Under the pieces are notes generated by a model. It made no database searches and was not told the DNA's origin. It worked only from the letters and a program-made list of their open reading frames with translations. DNA of 64,000 nucleotides, from the NCBI RefSeq assembly GCF_014117425.1, contig NZ_CP059725.1:2892001-2956000 (forward strand), given 5' to 3'. A program made the translations under genes and the position numbers. Each line of letters opens with the position of its first letter. The first letter of the stretch is position 1. Of the stretch, positions 54,739 to 64,000 are shown piece after piece. Source of the stretch: Bartonella sp. HY038 (GTDB lineage Bacteria > Pseudomonadota > Alphaproteobacteria > Rhizobiales > Rhizobiaceae).

Positions 54739-55494
54739 ATGACCCAATCCGCCCTTATCATTATTCCAGCCCGTTTAGCCTCTACCCGTTTACCCGGCAA
54801 GCCACTTGCCGATATTTGCGGCAAGCCAATGATCGTCCATGTGGCTGAACGCGCGCAAGCTGCCAATATTGGCTCAGTTGTTGTTGCAACCGATGATGAA
54901 ACCATTAAAGCGATGGTGCTTCAACATGGTTTTGACGCAGTAATGACAGCCAAAGACCATGAATCGGGTTCTGACCGTATTTTTGAAGCGCTACAAAAAG
55001 TCGATAGTGATGGCAAATATGATGCGATCATCAATGTGCAGGGCGATTTGCCCACCATTAGTCCAGATGAAATTCGTGCTGCCTTTGCACCTCTTGATGA
55101 CAAAAATGTTGATATAGCCACCCTTTGCGTTGAAATTACCCGTGAAGAAGAAAAAAACAACCCCAATGTCGTCAAAGTAGTTGGCTCACAAATTGCACCG
55201 CAACGCTTGCGCGCCCTTTATTTTACCCGCGCCACCGCACCAACAGGCGCCGGCCCACTTTATCATCATATCGGGCTATATGCCTATAGGCGTGAAGCGC
55301 TAAAGCGCTTTGTTAGCCTAAAACCCTCCCCACTAGAACAACGCGAAAAGCTCGAACAATTGCGTGCATTAGAAGCTTTTATGCGTATTGATGTTGAAAT
55401 TATTGATAGTATTCCCCTTGGGGTTGATACACTAGAAGACCTTGAACGCGCCAAAGAAATCATAAAATTAGAAAATGGAAAGGCTTTAAAATAA
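54739..55494 (+). CDS. kdsB: 3-deoxy-manno-octulosonate cytidylyltransferase
   Basis: A 251-residue enzyme that activates Kdo as CMP-Kdo for lipid A core synthesis. [24 protein letters not shown] near the start is the CTP-binding signature, [16 protein letters not shown] holds the metal site, and [20 protein letters not shown] is conserved. GAGGA lies before the ATG. The stop overlaps the pheA start (TAATG), an arrangement conserved in Brucella and Bartonella. Confidence 0.96.
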   Translation: MTQSALIIIPARLASTRLPGKPLADICGKPMIVHVAERAQAANIGSVVVATDDETIKAMVLQHGFDAVMTAKDHESGSDRIFEALQKVDSDGKYDAIINVQGDLPTISPDEIRAAFAPLDDKNVDIATLCVEITREEEKNNPNVVKVVGSQIAPQRLRALYFTRATAPTGAGPLYHHIGLYAYRREALKRFVSLKPSPLEQREKLEQLRALEAFMRIDVEIIDSIPLGVDTLEDLERAKEIIKLENGKALK

Positions 55495-56369
55495 TGGCTA
55501 CACAACCAGCGCAACCAAAAGCAAAAATTGCCTTTCAAGGGGATTATGGTGCTAATTCCGATACGGCTTGCCGCAATATGTTTCCCAATATGGAGCCTTT
55601 TCCTTGTGCAACTTTTGAAGATGCATTTAGCGTCGTTGAAAGTGGCGAAGCAAAACTTGCGATGATCCCAATTGAAAATACGCTGGCTGGTCGTGTTGCT
55701 GATATCCATCATTTATTGCCACGCTCACCTTTAAATATTATTGGTGAGTATTACTTGCCTATCCATTTTCAACTTATGGTTTTACCCGGTGTAAAACGTG
55801 AAGAAATTAAAACCGTACACAGCCATATTCATGCACTTGGCCAATGCCGCAATATTATCAAGCAAAATGGTTGGAAGCCGATGGTTGCAGGTGACACCGC
55901 CGGTGCCGCCAAACTGGTTGCCGAAAAGGGAGAGCGCAGCATGGCAGCACTTGCACCATTTTTAGCGGCAGAACTTTATGGCCTTGATATTTTGCAAGAA
56001 AATGTTGAAGATTCAGCCGATAATGTTACACGCTTTGTGGTTTTATCCCGCGATGCCCATCGCCCCCAATATGATGAAGCTGACGAAAATATTGTTACAA
56101 CAATTGTTTTTCGCGTCCGTAACGTACCAGCCGCGCTTTATAAGGCATTGGGTGGTTTTGCCACTTGCGGTATTAATGTTACTAAGCTTGAAAGCTATCA
56201 GCTTGAAGGACAATTTAAAGCAACACAATTTTACATTGATATTGAAGGCCACCCAGAAAGCCACCTTGTTCATTTAGCGCTTGAAGAGTTAAAGTTTTTT
56301 TCAAGTGAATTGCGCATTGTTGGGGTTTATCAGGGCTCAAACTTACGCATTGAACAGCGCAATATTTAA
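55494..56369 (+). CDS. pheA: Prephenate dehydratase
   Basis: A 291-residue enzyme converting prephenate to phenylpyruvate in phenylalanine synthesis. The catalytic domain (about residues 10-190) contains IAFQGDYGANSDTA, MIPIENTLAGRV and the TRF motif NVTRFVVLS; the C-terminal ACT domain (about 205-285), with LYKALGGFATCGINVTKLESY, gives phenylalanine feedback. There is no chorismate mutase part. Co-transcribed with kdsB. Confidence 0.95.
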   Translation: MATQPAQPKAKIAFQGDYGANSDTACRNMFPNMEPFPCATFEDAFSVVESGEAKLAMIPIENTLAGRVADIHHLLPRSPLNIIGEYYLPIHFQLMVLPGVKREEIKTVHSHIHALGQCRNIIKQNGWKPMVAGDTAGAAKLVAEKGERSMAALAPFLAAELYGLDILQENVEDSADNVTRFVVLSRDAHRPQYDEADENIVTTIVFRVRNVPAALYKALGGFATCGINVTKLESYQLEGQFKATQFYIDIEGHPESHLVHLALEELKFFSSELRIVGVYQGSNLRIEQRNI

Positions 56370-56387
56370 AATTTTTGATAGGGGAAA

Positions 56388-56846
56388 ATGATGGAAAATG
56401 CCGTTAATATTCGTTATTTACAACAAGCAGACCACGAAGCATGGCTTGAATTATTTCGCCAATATATAATTTTTTATGATGCTGATCCTGATACAATCGA
56501 GCTTGATATTGCTTGGCAACGCATGATGGACAATAATTTTCCCATCTTTGCAGTTGGTGCTTTTATCAATAATGAATTAAGCGGTATTGCCCATTTTGTC
56601 ATTCATGCTTCAACATGGACAAGCAAACCCTATTTTTACATGGAAGATTTGTTTACCGCAGAAAAATCGCGGAAATTGGGTATTGGCGGCAAGCTTATTG
56701 ATTTTATCCATAGTATTGCCCAAAATAATGGAGGCGAACGACTTTATTGGGCAACCAAAGAAAGTAATAAAGCGGCCCAAGCCCTTTATGATCAAAAGGC
56801 ACAAAAAAGCGATTTCATTCAATATCGCATTAAAATCGAAGCTTAA
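56388..56846 (+). CDS. GNAT family N-acetyltransferase
   Basis: A 152-residue acetyltransferase. The acetyl-CoA pyrophosphate loop is SRKLGIGGKLIDFI (R-x-x-G-I-G form, about residue 93), preceded by YFYMEDLFTAEK, and the late LYWATKESNKAAQALYDQ matches the final GNAT motif. Substrate unknown. The start is one of two adjacent ATGs (56388 or 56391) after AGGGG. It follows pheA by 18 bases and may be part of that transcript. Confidence 0.82.
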   Translation: MMENAVNIRYLQQADHEAWLELFRQYIIFYDADPDTIELDIAWQRMMDNNFPIFAVGAFINNELSGIAHFVIHASTWTSKPYFYMEDLFTAEKSRKLGIGGKLIDFIHSIAQNNGGERLYWATKESNKAAQALYDQKAQKSDFIQYRIKIEA

Positions 56847-56877
56847 TTTACTTGAACTTATCTAATAAAGGCATTTC

Positions 56878-57387
56878 ATGATGAGTGATCAAAAAAGCAA
56901 TGCTAAAACCTTGCTGCACCGCCGCCATTTTTTAACCCTAGGCATCGCGCTTGCACCTAGCATTTTATTGCCGCAAACAAGCTTCGCCCAGCTTGGTAAA
57001 TTATTTAAAAAAGAAGATGAGGTTACCCAGCTTTTCAATGCAATCCGCAAAGAAAATCGCCTATCCTCTATGAGCCCAGATCCATTATTGCAAAAAGCTG
57101 CCCAAGACCAAGCAGAGCGTATGGCACAAAAGCAAAAAATGGGACATTCGATTGGTTGGGGCAATGATTTTGGCGCACGGGTGCGCAGATTTGGCATAAG
57201 AGGCGCAGCGGCTGAAAATGTTGCGGCTGGCCAACCTGACCTTGCAACAGTTTTTAAAGCATGGATGAATTCCAAAGGCCACCGCAAAAATATGCTTGAT
57301 CCAGAATTTAGCCATTATGGTCTTGCCTACGCCGTATCACCGCAAAAACCAAGCTATCGCTATTGGGCTTTAGTGCTTGGTAGATAG
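56878..57387 (+). CDS. Exported CAP-domain (SCP/YkwD-like) protein, Tat signal
   Basis: A 169-residue protein. The N-terminus LHRRHFLTLGIALAP fits the twin-arginine motif (RRHFL), with a cleavage site near FAQ (about residue 38). The remainder is a CAP domain: LFNAIRKENRLSSM, DPLLQKAAQDQAERMAQK, GHS, AENVAAG and AWMNSKGHRKNMLDPEFSHYGLA, where the two His and Glu residues form the CAP cavity. Function of bacterial CAP proteins is mostly unknown. Two ATGs lie at 56878 and 56881. Confidence 0.85.
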   Translation: MMSDQKSNAKTLLHRRHFLTLGIALAPSILLPQTSFAQLGKLFKKEDEVTQLFNAIRKENRLSSMSPDPLLQKAAQDQAERMAQKQKMGHSIGWGNDFGARVRRFGIRGAAAENVAAGQPDLATVFKAWMNSKGHRKNMLDPEFSHYGLAYAVSPQKPSYRYWALVLGR

Positions 57388-57833
57388 GCAAGATTTACCG
57401 TAAATTGTGTTGATAGCTATTTTGGAAAAGAAAAAATGCGCTTATAGCTTTTACAGCTTTCTTTAGAGTAGCACGTGATAGACCATATTGAACTTGCAAA
57501 CCGCCCAAAGCTATCACCACAATATATCGAAATTGATTTACTTAGCGCAAGTTAACTTATTTAATGACCCAAATGAATTTAAAGATTTCGACATTTTGAA
57601 AAGCAATATTAAAATGTCGCTACCTTGCATTGAGAATGAAAATTAATATCGTATTATTTGGGCAATCAAATACCTAAAATACAGATTATATTTATTTCTT
57701 GAAAAATAGGTTTCTTTCGCATATATTTTTACTTAATGGAAATTATCCTTGGTGTTCGATTGCTTTTAACAAGCCTAATTTTTAACACATGCCTTCCAAA
57801 ACAATTCAATCCATTTTAAAGTGCGGATGTGTC
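57388..57833 (+). other. Noncoding stretch with possible degraded coding remnants
   Basis: About 445 AT-rich bases. Two short frames read like protein but overlap in different phases: one ends ...NRPKLSPQYIEIDLLSAS (stop at about 57554), the next frame continues LIYLAQVNLFNDPNEFKDFDILK to a stop at about 57645. This could be a frameshifted gene fragment. Nothing else is recognised. Confidence 0.3.
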
Positions 57834-58250
57834 ATGTTTATAATCAAATATTTACAATATCACCAGGTTGACGAAGAATATGGCAAGGATAATGCTAAAA
57901 TTGCAATAAATCTTATTAAATGCCGATCGACCTCCGAAGTCATTAATGCATTTATCGCTTTACTAAATGGTGAAAAATTTACCTATTTTGCAGAAGGTGG
58001 ACAATCAAAATTCGGCACATATGGCTTGAAGGATGTATTTTCAGATTGGATAAGCGAACACGCGGAAAAAGGTAAAACATTAAAAATTCTTATTAATTCC
58101 TTTAAGTTGAGTGATAAAGCAAAACTTGATGGTGTGTTAGATTTTCTTGATGATGGCTTTTTTTCCGGCTTTTTATATTCTGATGTGGCTAAGGAAGATT
58201 TAAAGCTAAAAATGGAAAAAATGCGAGTTACCGTCTATATTATCCATTAA
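57834..58250 (+). CDS. Hypothetical protein, unrecognised
   Basis: The frame is open from an ATG at 57789, but the ATG at 57834 has GCGGAT upstream and gives 138 residues. The protein has helical character, with DNAKIAINLIKCRSTSEVINAFIALL and a Gly-rich YFAEGGQSKFGTYGLKD segment, and an acidic region LDFLDDGFFSGF. No signal peptide, no known motif. It is AT-rich, next to apparent gene debris, and has the size and isolation of an immunity or toxin-linked gene, but no function can be assigned. Confidence 0.5.
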   Translation: MFIIKYLQYHQVDEEYGKDNAKIAINLIKCRSTSEVINAFIALLNGEKFTYFAEGGQSKFGTYGLKDVFSDWISEHAEKGKTLKILINSFKLSDKAKLDGVLDFLDDGFFSGFLYSDVAKEDLKLKMEKMRVTVYIIH

Positions 58251-58462
58251 CTCAACGCCTCAATTTTAATTTTTCTTTTGGGCATCGATATTCCAAACGG
58301 TGAAATTGTTTTGACGTCCGTATATTACGGATAAACTTCGCTCCCCATAGGTTGAGGGTTTTTAAATATTTTATTGCAAAATTATGCCTATAAATGCAGT
58401 TGTAAAAATTGCTTGCCCGATAATCGGCGGACAACGTTGAAAAAATACTTTATATTGATTTT

Positions 58463-59518
58463 ATGAGCACAATTTTTTTAAATAATGATGATGAATTATA
58501 TCAAGCCCTTTGCGCATCAAGCCATGCCTATGATGGGCATATATTTGTTTGCGTTAAAACAACCGGTATTTTTTGTCGCCTTTCTTGCAAGGCACGCAAG
58601 CCCTTACAAAAAAATGTATTTTTTGCCGACAATGCGGCAAGTTGTTTGGAGCAAGGTTTTCGCCCCTGCACGAAATGCAAACCTTTACAAAGCCTTTCTG
58701 AGAAAGACCCATGCTATTTAGACCTGATGCAAAGGCTTGAAAGCAACCCCGACCATATTTGGGGTGAAGAAGATATCAGCGCACTTGGCTATGAATTATC
58801 AACGGTGCGGCGGATTTTTAAGCGCACCATTGGCATGACCTTTCTTGACCTTGCAAGGCTAAAGCGCGCAAGCAAAGCTGCCGCCCAATTAAGCGCCGGC
58901 GATTCAGTCATTAATACCCAACTAGAAACTGGCTACGAATCATCAAGCGGCTTTCGTAATGCGATTATTCGATTGATTGGTGAGCCGCCACAGGCACTTA
59001 AAAACCGTACCCTCCTCAAAGCAAAATGGATTGATACGCCGATTGGTCAAATGCTAGCAGTAGCGGATAATCAATTTTTACATTTGCTTGAGTTTTTTGA
59101 CCGCAAGGGGCTACCCAACGAACTTAAAAAACTACAATTATCGACGAAGTCAGCAATTGAGTTTGCCAATAACGATATTTTAGATCGGTTGAGTGCGGAA
59201 CTTGATGCTTATTTTAGCGGCCAATCCTGTATGTTTAAAACGCCGCTAGCCCTTCATGGGTCGCCATTTACCGCCGATGTTTGGCGGGCTTTGCAAGAAA
59301 TACCCAACGGCACGACTTGCTCTTACGCAGCTCTTGCCAAAGATATTGAACGACCAACGGCTATGCGGGCAGTGGCAAGAGCCAATGGCCAGAATCAGAT
59401 AGCCATCATTATTCCATGCCACCGCGTTATTGGCTCAGATGGGTCTTTAACTGGCTATGCAGGTGGTTTATGGCGCAAAGATTGGCTATTAAACCATGAA
59501 AAGCGCTTCTTTTCGTGA
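58463..59518 (+). CDS. ada: Ada: bifunctional DNA repair methyltransferase and transcriptional regulator
   Basis: A 351-residue protein with all three Ada parts. Residues about 24-83 form the zinc domain with the four Cys in GIFCRLSC...RPCTKCKP, where the first Cys accepts methyl groups from phosphotriesters. Residues about 95-185 are an AraC-type HTH (ALGYELSTVRRIFKRTIGMT, TGYESSSGFRNA). The C-terminal O6-methylguanine methyltransferase has the active Cys in IIIPCHRVIG and the Asn-Arg region AMRAVARANGQN. It repairs alkylated DNA and activates its own regulon. Start chosen at 58463; no clear ribosome-binding site. Confidence 0.95.
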   Translation: MSTIFLNNDDELYQALCASSHAYDGHIFVCVKTTGIFCRLSCKARKPLQKNVFFADNAASCLEQGFRPCTKCKPLQSLSEKDPCYLDLMQRLESNPDHIWGEEDISALGYELSTVRRIFKRTIGMTFLDLARLKRASKAAAQLSAGDSVINTQLETGYESSSGFRNAIIRLIGEPPQALKNRTLLKAKWIDTPIGQMLAVADNQFLHLLEFFDRKGLPNELKKLQLSTKSAIEFANNDILDRLSAELDAYFSGQSCMFKTPLALHGSPFTADVWRALQEIPNGTTCSYAALAKDIERPTAMRAVARANGQNQIAIIIPCHRVIGSDGSLTGYAGGLWRKDWLLNHEKRFFS

Positions 59519-59554
59519 ACACTTACTTGCTATTTTACCCTCAATAGGCTATGG

Positions 59555-59640
59555 AGCAAGCGTTCAAGTTGTCCGGCAGGGCATGCCGTGGTAACTTTTG
59601 AGTAGCTTGGAATTGGCTCTGGTCAGCCTTTTCCTTTAAT
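59555..59640 (+). promoter_or_regulatory. Nested hairpin leader before rpmI
   Basis: Stems nest inside each other: 59557-59561 with 59604-59608, 59666-type inner pairing AAGTT (59566-59570) with AACTT (59593-59597), and 59574-59578 with 59584-59588. A short GGCT/AGCC hairpin with T-rich tail follows before the rpmI ATG. This fits an autoregulatory leader for the ribosomal-protein operon (L20-type control is known elsewhere), inferred from pairing only. Confidence 0.35.
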
Positions 59641-59661
59641 TTTTAACATATGGAGAGCAAA

Positions 59662-59865
59662 ATGCCCAAGATGAAGACCAAATCTTCTGCCAAAAAGCGG
59701 TTTAAAATTACTGCAACTGGCAAGGTCAAGGCTGCTGCCGCTGGCAAGCGTCATGGCATGATCAAACGGTCCAATAAATTCATTCGTGACGCACGCGGCA
59801 CTATGGTGCTTGCTGAGCCGGATGGCAAAAAGGTTGTAAACTTTTATCTTCCTAACGGACTGTAA
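59662..59865 (+). CDS. rpmI: 50S ribosomal protein L35
   Basis: The ATG at 59662, after GGAGAG, gives 67 residues: [20 protein letters not shown], then [22 protein letters not shown], the family signature. It is a small basic component of the large ribosomal subunit. Followed 47 bases later by rplT. infC is not adjacent; ada lies upstream instead. Confidence 0.96.
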   Translation: MPKMKTKSSAKKRFKITATGKVKAAAAGKRHGMIKRSNKFIRDARGTMVLAEPDGKKVVNFYLPNGL

Positions 59866-59911
59866 GAAATTATCGCACTCTTATTGAGTGTTTTTTCAAG
59901 GATATCATGAC

Positions 59912-60313
59912 ATGGCACGTGTAAAACGCGGCGTAACGTCTCACGCCAAGCACAAAAAAGTTTTAAAGCAAGCTTCAGGTTTTTATGGCCGTCGCAAAAG
60001 CACCATTCGTACTGCGAAGGCTGCTGTTGACCGTTCAAAGCAATATGCTTATCGCGACCGTAAAAATCGTAAGCGTACATTCCGCGCATTGTGGATTCAG
60101 CGTATTAACGCTGCCGTTCGCGCTGAAGGTTTAAGCTATGGCCGCTTCATTGACGGTCTTAACAAGGCTGGTATTGAAGTTGACCGTAAGGTTCTTTCTG
60201 ATCTTGCAATTCATGAACCTGCAGCATTTTCTGCTCTTGTTCAGTCTGCAAAGAAGGCTTTGGAATATCTTAAAGACACAACTCCAAATGCTTTTGAAGC
60301 TGCTGTGCAATAA
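59912..60313 (+). CDS. rplT: 50S ribosomal protein L20
   Basis: The ATG at 59912 (AGGA upstream) gives 133 residues. [28 protein letters not shown] is the L20 N-terminus (rRNA-binding, basic), and [24 protein letters not shown] is the conserved C-terminal domain, which in many bacteria also binds the operon mRNA. An upstream in-frame ATG lies in the spacer and is unlikely. Confidence 0.97.
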   Translation: MARVKRGVTSHAKHKKVLKQASGFYGRRKSTIRTAKAAVDRSKQYAYRDRKNRKRTFRALWIQRINAAVRAEGLSYGRFIDGLNKAGIEVDRKVLSDLAIHEPAAFSALVQSAKKALEYLKDTTPNAFEAAVQ

Positions 60314-60347
60314 GCCAGTGGTTCTAAAAGGATCTTGAGTGAAGATC

Positions 60348-60386
60348 AAGCCCGCACTGGCAAAACCGGTTGCGGGCTTTTCTTTT
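60348..60386 (+). terminator. Strong intrinsic terminator of rpmI-rplT
   Basis: A long GC-rich stem, about 13 bp with one bulge (60348-60360 with 60366-60379) and a CAAAA loop, followed by TTTTCTTTT. Confidence 0.9.
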
Positions 60387-60600
60387 AACTTTTTAATCAA
60401 AAAAAGCTAAACACAAAAATATAAATTTTATCAAAAGGCTAGACTTATCGCATTGATAATGCAACAAAAGGGCCGATTTATTTTTTTGCTTTCAATGGAA
60501 TTTAAGCATAGTGGAAACAAACATAAATTTTGTTAAGCATTGCTATCCATTATTTACACCCAATACCTCGACATAAATAAAGGCACGAATAAGCGCTATC

Positions 60601-61422
60601 ATGTTAGAATTTTCTTTTTCCGATCCCTATGCATGTAGTGAGGCTGACAAAGTTCTCATAGCGGCAAGTGTTGGAAAAAGAACAAGCTATGCCATGCGTG
60701 GTGATGAGCGGGTTTTTATCAAACGCCATGATGTTGGCGGACCCCGTCTTGGGCGCAAATTACACGGGTTGCTATCACCGATTTTACCAGCGCATTTTTT
60801 GCGCGCCTCGCCGATTTTAAGCCCCGCCGATATGGCAAAACGCGAATTGCGCAAAATTGCTCTGTTTCAGAAACACCATATTGATGTACCAGAAGTTATT
60901 TGCAGCGATGGTAGTGCAATCATGATGGGTGACGTTGGCGAAAATATTCAAACTCGTTTAAAGCAATTACGCGAATTAAACACCCATCTTCACGATAGCC
61001 TATTGATCCAATGCTCAGCTGCATTAGGCGATGTTCATGCGGCAGGTCTTTGTCACGGCAGACCTCATCCGGTCGATATGTTTTTAGGCCAAGCTAAAAT
61101 TGGCTTTTTTGATTTTGATGAAGAACCAGAAACCGTGATGAGCCTTGCGCAAGCACAAGCGCGCGATGCATGGTTATTGTTTTTTCAAATCGCCACGCAA
61201 GCGGTTGATCAGGAACGAACGCCCCATGCGGCATTTGGTGCATGGCGGCGCAAAATTTCGTTAGAAACTTTGGAAAGCTTGAAAGAGCTGGTTTTATTTT
61301 TTAAATTTTGCATCCTACCTTTAAAAATGGCCAAAAATATACGGCTTGGTGTTGATGGACAAAATATGTTAAATGCAATGGAATTTTTTATGCTGCACTT
61401 GGGACTTAAGGCAAAATCATGA
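60601..61422 (+). CDS. Kinase-fold protein of the LPS/Kdo kinase-like group
   Basis: A 273-residue protein with a small kinase-like fold. The catalytic loop appears as [21 protein letters not shown] (about residues 143-163, HG-R-x-x-x-x-D) and the metal-binding DFD in [11 protein letters not shown] (about 168-178); [10 protein letters not shown] near residue 38 provides the likely ATP-binding Lys. Such proteins occur just before pheST in Rhizobiales and resemble WaaP/RIO-type kinases; the target is unknown. It overlaps pheS by 4 bases (ATGA), implying co-translation. Confidence 0.7.
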   Translation: MLEFSFSDPYACSEADKVLIAASVGKRTSYAMRGDERVFIKRHDVGGPRLGRKLHGLLSPILPAHFLRASPILSPADMAKRELRKIALFQKHHIDVPEVICSDGSAIMMGDVGENIQTRLKQLRELNTHLHDSLLIQCSAALGDVHAAGLCHGRPHPVDMFLGQAKIGFFDFDEEPETVMSLAQAQARDAWLLFFQIATQAVDQERTPHAAFGAWRRKISLETLESLKELVLFFKFCILPLKMAKNIRLGVDGQNMLNAMEFFMLHLGLKAKS

Positions 61423-62501
61423 GTGATATTGAACAAATTGAAAAAGAATTAACCGCTGCGATTGAAAATGCCAATGACGAACAGGCATTAGAAACAATCC
61501 GCATTGATGCTTTGGGTAAAAAAGGTGCTATTTCTGAAAAGATGAAAAGCCTTGGTACCATGTCTGCTGAAGAGCGCAAAGAGGTTGGGCCAATATTAAA
61601 CGGGCTTAAAAACCGTATTACGGATCTTTTAAGCAATAAACGTGATGTGCTTAAAAAAGCGGCTATTGCAGAGCGTTTACGCAGTGAAACTGTTGACGTT
61701 ACCTTGCCGGTGCGTCCATCACCTGCAGAACAAGGCCGCATCCACCCTATTTCGCAAGTCATTGATGAAATTACCGCAATTTTTGCAAATTTAGGTTTTG
61801 CTATTGCTGAAGGTCCAGATATCGAAACCGATTATTATAATTTTACCGCGCTAAACTTTCCGGAAGGTCACCCTGCGCGTGAAATGCATGATACGTTTTT
61901 CTTCCATCCTGATGAACAAGGCAACCGCAAATTATTGCGCACCCATACAAGCCCTGTGCAAATTCACACCATGGAAGTGCAACAACCGCCTATTCGCATT
62001 GTTATCCCTGGTAAAACCTATCGCATGGATTCAGATGCCACCCATTCACCAATGTTCCATCAGATTGAAGGCTTGGTGATTGATAAAACCTCCACCATTG
62101 CCAATATGGTTTGGGTTTTTGAAGAATTTATTAAAGCGTTTTTTGAAGTACCATCGGTTAAAATGCGTCTTCGCCCATCCTTCTTCCCATTCACCGAGCC
62201 ATCTATGGAAGTTGATATCCAATGTGACCGCTCTGGCGGCGAGATTAAATTTGGTGAAGGCAATGATTGGTTGGAAGTATTGGGTTGCGGCATGGTTAAC
62301 CCCAATGTCTTACGCAACTGCAATTTAGATCCTGACGAATATCAAGGCTTTGCTTGGGGTATCGGCATTGATCGCCTCGCCATGCTTAAATATGGCATGC
62401 CGGATCTGCGTGCTTTCTTTGAAGCGGATGTTCGCTGGCTTAACCATTATGGTTTCCGCCCGCTTGATATTCCAAACTTGCTAAGCGGTCTTAGTCAATA
62501 A
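61419..62501 (+). CDS. pheS: Phenylalanyl-tRNA synthetase alpha subunit
   Basis: A 360-residue class II synthetase subunit. The N-terminal coiled coil (about 1-90) binds t[22 protein letters not shown] opens the catalytic domain, motif 2 is in [20 protein letters not shown], and motif 3 is [17 protein letters not shown]. It forms an alpha2-beta2 enzyme with PheT. Upstream gene overlaps by 4 bases. Confidence 0.97.
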   Translation: MSDIEQIEKELTAAIENANDEQALETIRIDALGKKGAISEKMKSLGTMSAEERKEVGPILNGLKNRITDLLSNKRDVLKKAAIAERLRSETVDVTLPVRPSPAEQGRIHPISQVIDEITAIFANLGFAIAEGPDIETDYYNFTALNFPEGHPAREMHDTFFFHPDEQGNRKLLRTHTSPVQIHTMEVQQPPIRIVIPGKTYRMDSDATHSPMFHQIEGLVIDKTSTIANMVWVFEEFIKAFFEVPSVKMRLRPSFFPFTEPSMEVDIQCDRSGGEIKFGEGNDWLEVLGCGMVNPNVLRNCNLDPDEYQGFAWGIGIDRLAMLKYGMPDLRAFFEADVRWLNHYGFRPLDIPNLLSGLSQ

Positions 62502-62558
62502 GCCTTGTTACATATTGCGTGATTGCGGCGCCAAGCGCCATACCGAAAGGTTAAAAAA

Positions 62559-64000
62559 ATGAAATTTACTCTATCTTGGCTTAAAGAACACCTTGATACG
62601 ACAGCCAGCCTTAATGAAATTACTGAGCGTCTCACCTCTATCGGTCTTGAGGTTGAAGATGTTGATACGCGTGAAGCCTTTAATGCCTTTGTTATTGCCA
62701 AGGTTGTTAGCGCACAAAGACATCCTGATGCCGATAAATTACAGGTTTTATCAGTCGATACTGGTGATGGCAAACCCTTGCAAGTTGTTTGCGGTGCGCC
62801 CAATGCGCGCGCCGGCCTCATTGGTGTTTTTGGTCGCCCCGGTGCTTATGTACCCGGCCTTGATGTAACACTTGCTGTTGGCAAAATTCGCGGCGTTGAA
62901 AGCTTTGGCATGATGTGCTCTGAGCGCGAATTATTGCTTTCCAACGAGCATAATGGCATTATTGATCTGCCAGAAGATGCACCAATTGGTAGCTCTTTTG
63001 CGAGCTATGCAGGTCTTGATGATCCAATCATTGATGTATCAATCACCCCCAACCGTCCTGATTGCACGGGCGTTCGCGGTATTGCCCGTGATTTGGCGGC
63101 AAGTGGGCTTGGCACTTTAAAGCCGCTCAATGTTCCAGACATTCAAGGCAGTTTTGAGCCATCGATTGATGTTAGCCTTGATTTTGCAGATCAAACACCG
63201 CTTTGCCTAGGCTTTTCATGGGTTATGGTAAAGAATGTTAAAAACACCCAAAGTCCACAATGGATGCAAAAGCGCCTTACTGCCATTGGTTTACGGTCAA
63301 TCAATGCCGCAGTCGATATGACCAATTATATCACTTTTGATCTTGGTCGCCCATTACATGTTTTTGATGCCGATAAGGTTAAGGGTAATTTGACGGTTCG
63401 CCGCGCAAAAGATGGTGAAACCATTATTGCCCTTGATGGCAAGACCTATGATCTTAACAATAAGATTTGTGTCATTGCTGATAGCGCGCAAGTTGAATCA
63501 ATTGCCGGTGTTATGGGCGGCGAAGATAGCGGTGTAGATGAAAATACTACCAATATCATCATTGAATCAGCGCTTTGGGATCCCCGCAATATTGCGATGA
63601 CAGGCCGTGAGCTTGGCATTGTTACCGATGCGCGTTATCGTTTTGAGCGCGGTGTTGACCCTGAATTTATGGTTGATGGCTTAAAAATTGCCACCAATTT
63701 ACTAACCGATATGGTTGGCGGTACACCAAGCACGCTCAAAACTACTGGCTATCAAGCAGCAGACCTAAAAGTTGTCACTATGCCATTTAGCGAAATCAAG
63801 CGTCTTACTAGCCTTGATGTAAGCAAAGAACAAGCTGCACAAATTTTGGAAAGTCTTGGCTTTAAGGTTGCCATCAACGGTGAGAGCGCTAATGTAACGG
63901 TACCAAGCTGGCGCCCTGATATTGATGGTAAGGCTGACTTAGTTGAAGAAGTGATGCGTATTTATGGCATTGATAAAATTGTGCCAACACCTCTCGCAAT
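62559..64000 (+). CDS. pheT: Phenylalanyl-tRNA synthetase beta subunit, 5' part (3' end outside window)
   Basis: The ATG at 62559, with GAAAGG upstream, begins [18 protein letters not shown], the PheT start. About 480 of the usual 800 residues are present: the EMAP-like tRNA-binding domain ([19 protein letters not shown], about residues 45-63), B3/B4 region with [21 protein letters not shown] and [12 protein letters not shown], and the start of B5 ([13 protein letters not shown]). It hydrolyses mischarged Tyr-tRNAPhe through B3/B4. The frame is open to the window end. Confidence 0.97.
   Translation, partial: MKFTLSWLKEHLDTTASLNEITERLTSIGLEVEDVDTREAFNAFVIAKVVSAQRHPDADKLQVLSVDTGDGKPLQVVCGAPNARAGLIGVFGRPGAYVPGLDVTLAVGKIRGVESFGMMCSERELLLSNEHNGIIDLPEDAPIGSSFASYAGLDDPIIDVSITPNRPDCTGVRGIARDLAASGLGTLKPLNVPDIQGSFEPSIDVSLDFADQTPLCLGFSWVMVKNVKNTQSPQWMQKRLTAIGLRSINAAVDMTNYITFDLGRPLHVFDADKVKGNLTVRRAKDGETIIALDGKTYDLNNKICVIADSAQVESIAGVMGGEDSGVDENTTNIIIESALWDPRNIAMTGRELGIVTDARYRFERGVDPEFMVDGLKIATNLLTDMVGGTPSTLKTTGYQAADLKVVTMPFSEIKRLTSLDVSKEQAAQILESLGFKVAINGESANVTVPSWRPDIDGKADLVEEVMRIYGIDKIVPTPLA

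Overview
The window is chromosomal DNA from an AT-rich alphaproteobacterium, most likely Hyphomicrobiales (Rhizobiales) close to the Brucellaceae/Bartonellaceae. The evidence is gene content and order: DUF1674-htpX-rsmB, a cycM-like cytochrome next to kdsB-pheA, yejABEF, sdhCDAB, a pst-phoU-phoB operon next to gshB, rpmI-rplT followed by a kinase-like gene and pheST, plus a long extragenic repeat of the type common in this order. The window starts inside an inositol monophosphatase-family gene and ends inside pheT. I saw no rRNA, tRNA, CRISPR array, insertion sequence or integrase.

Layout. 0-4.8 kb: yggT, an aldo/keto reductase, a phage-like small lipoprotein, a methyltransferase, an SH3-domain exported protein and an unknown AT-rich gene. 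4.9-11.8 kb: a LacI-type regulator and a leftward sugar operon (binding protein, ATPase, permease, PfkB kinase, GatZ/KbaZ-like protein). With no class II aldolase partner, this fits uptake of D-tagatose or a related ketohexose, phosphorylation, and C4 epimerisation to fructose-6-phosphate. 12.4-16.8 kb: a two-gene anti-phage island, an OLD-type ATPase/TOPRIM nuclease overlapping a UvrD-like helicase (Gabija architecture), much more AT-rich than its neighbours. 17.2-20.7 kb: sdhCDAB behind a structured leader. 21-30.7 kb: a leftward block of a cell-wall hydrolase, phoB, phoU, pstB, pstA, pstC, pstS and gshB. It has a three-repeat Pho box before pstS and a terminator-like attenuator between pstS and pstC; phoR is absent.

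30.9-38.8 kb: moeB-like and ribokinase-like genes, then a secreted leucine-rich-repeat gene and a heme-receptor/hmuT pair. The LRR gene and hmuT are each cut by one in-frame TAA, and the heme permease and ATPase genes are missing, so this zone looks like decaying accessory DNA. 38.8-46.9 kb: DUF1674 (SDH assembly factor), htpX, rsmB, an orphan Imm8-type immunity gene, an M29 aminopeptidase, mutM, an M20 peptidase and an RNase D-like exonuclease. Between the aminopeptidase and mutM, two consecutive intrinsic terminators face the strand with no annotated gene, pointing to a hidden small RNA or a 25-codon gene. 47-58 kb: an unknown gene, yejABEF, a membrane cytochrome c, kdsB, pheA, an acetyltransferase, a CAP-domain protein, and a degraded stretch with another unknown gene. 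58.4-64 kb: ada, rpmI-rplT behind a nested hairpin leader, a kinase-like gene and pheST.

The strongest candidates for unusual biology are the Gabija-type island, the unannotated minus-strand transcript near 43.6 kb, the kinase/GatZ sugar pathway, and the two stop-interrupted genes in the LRR/heme zone. All function calls come from reading motifs; no database search was run.
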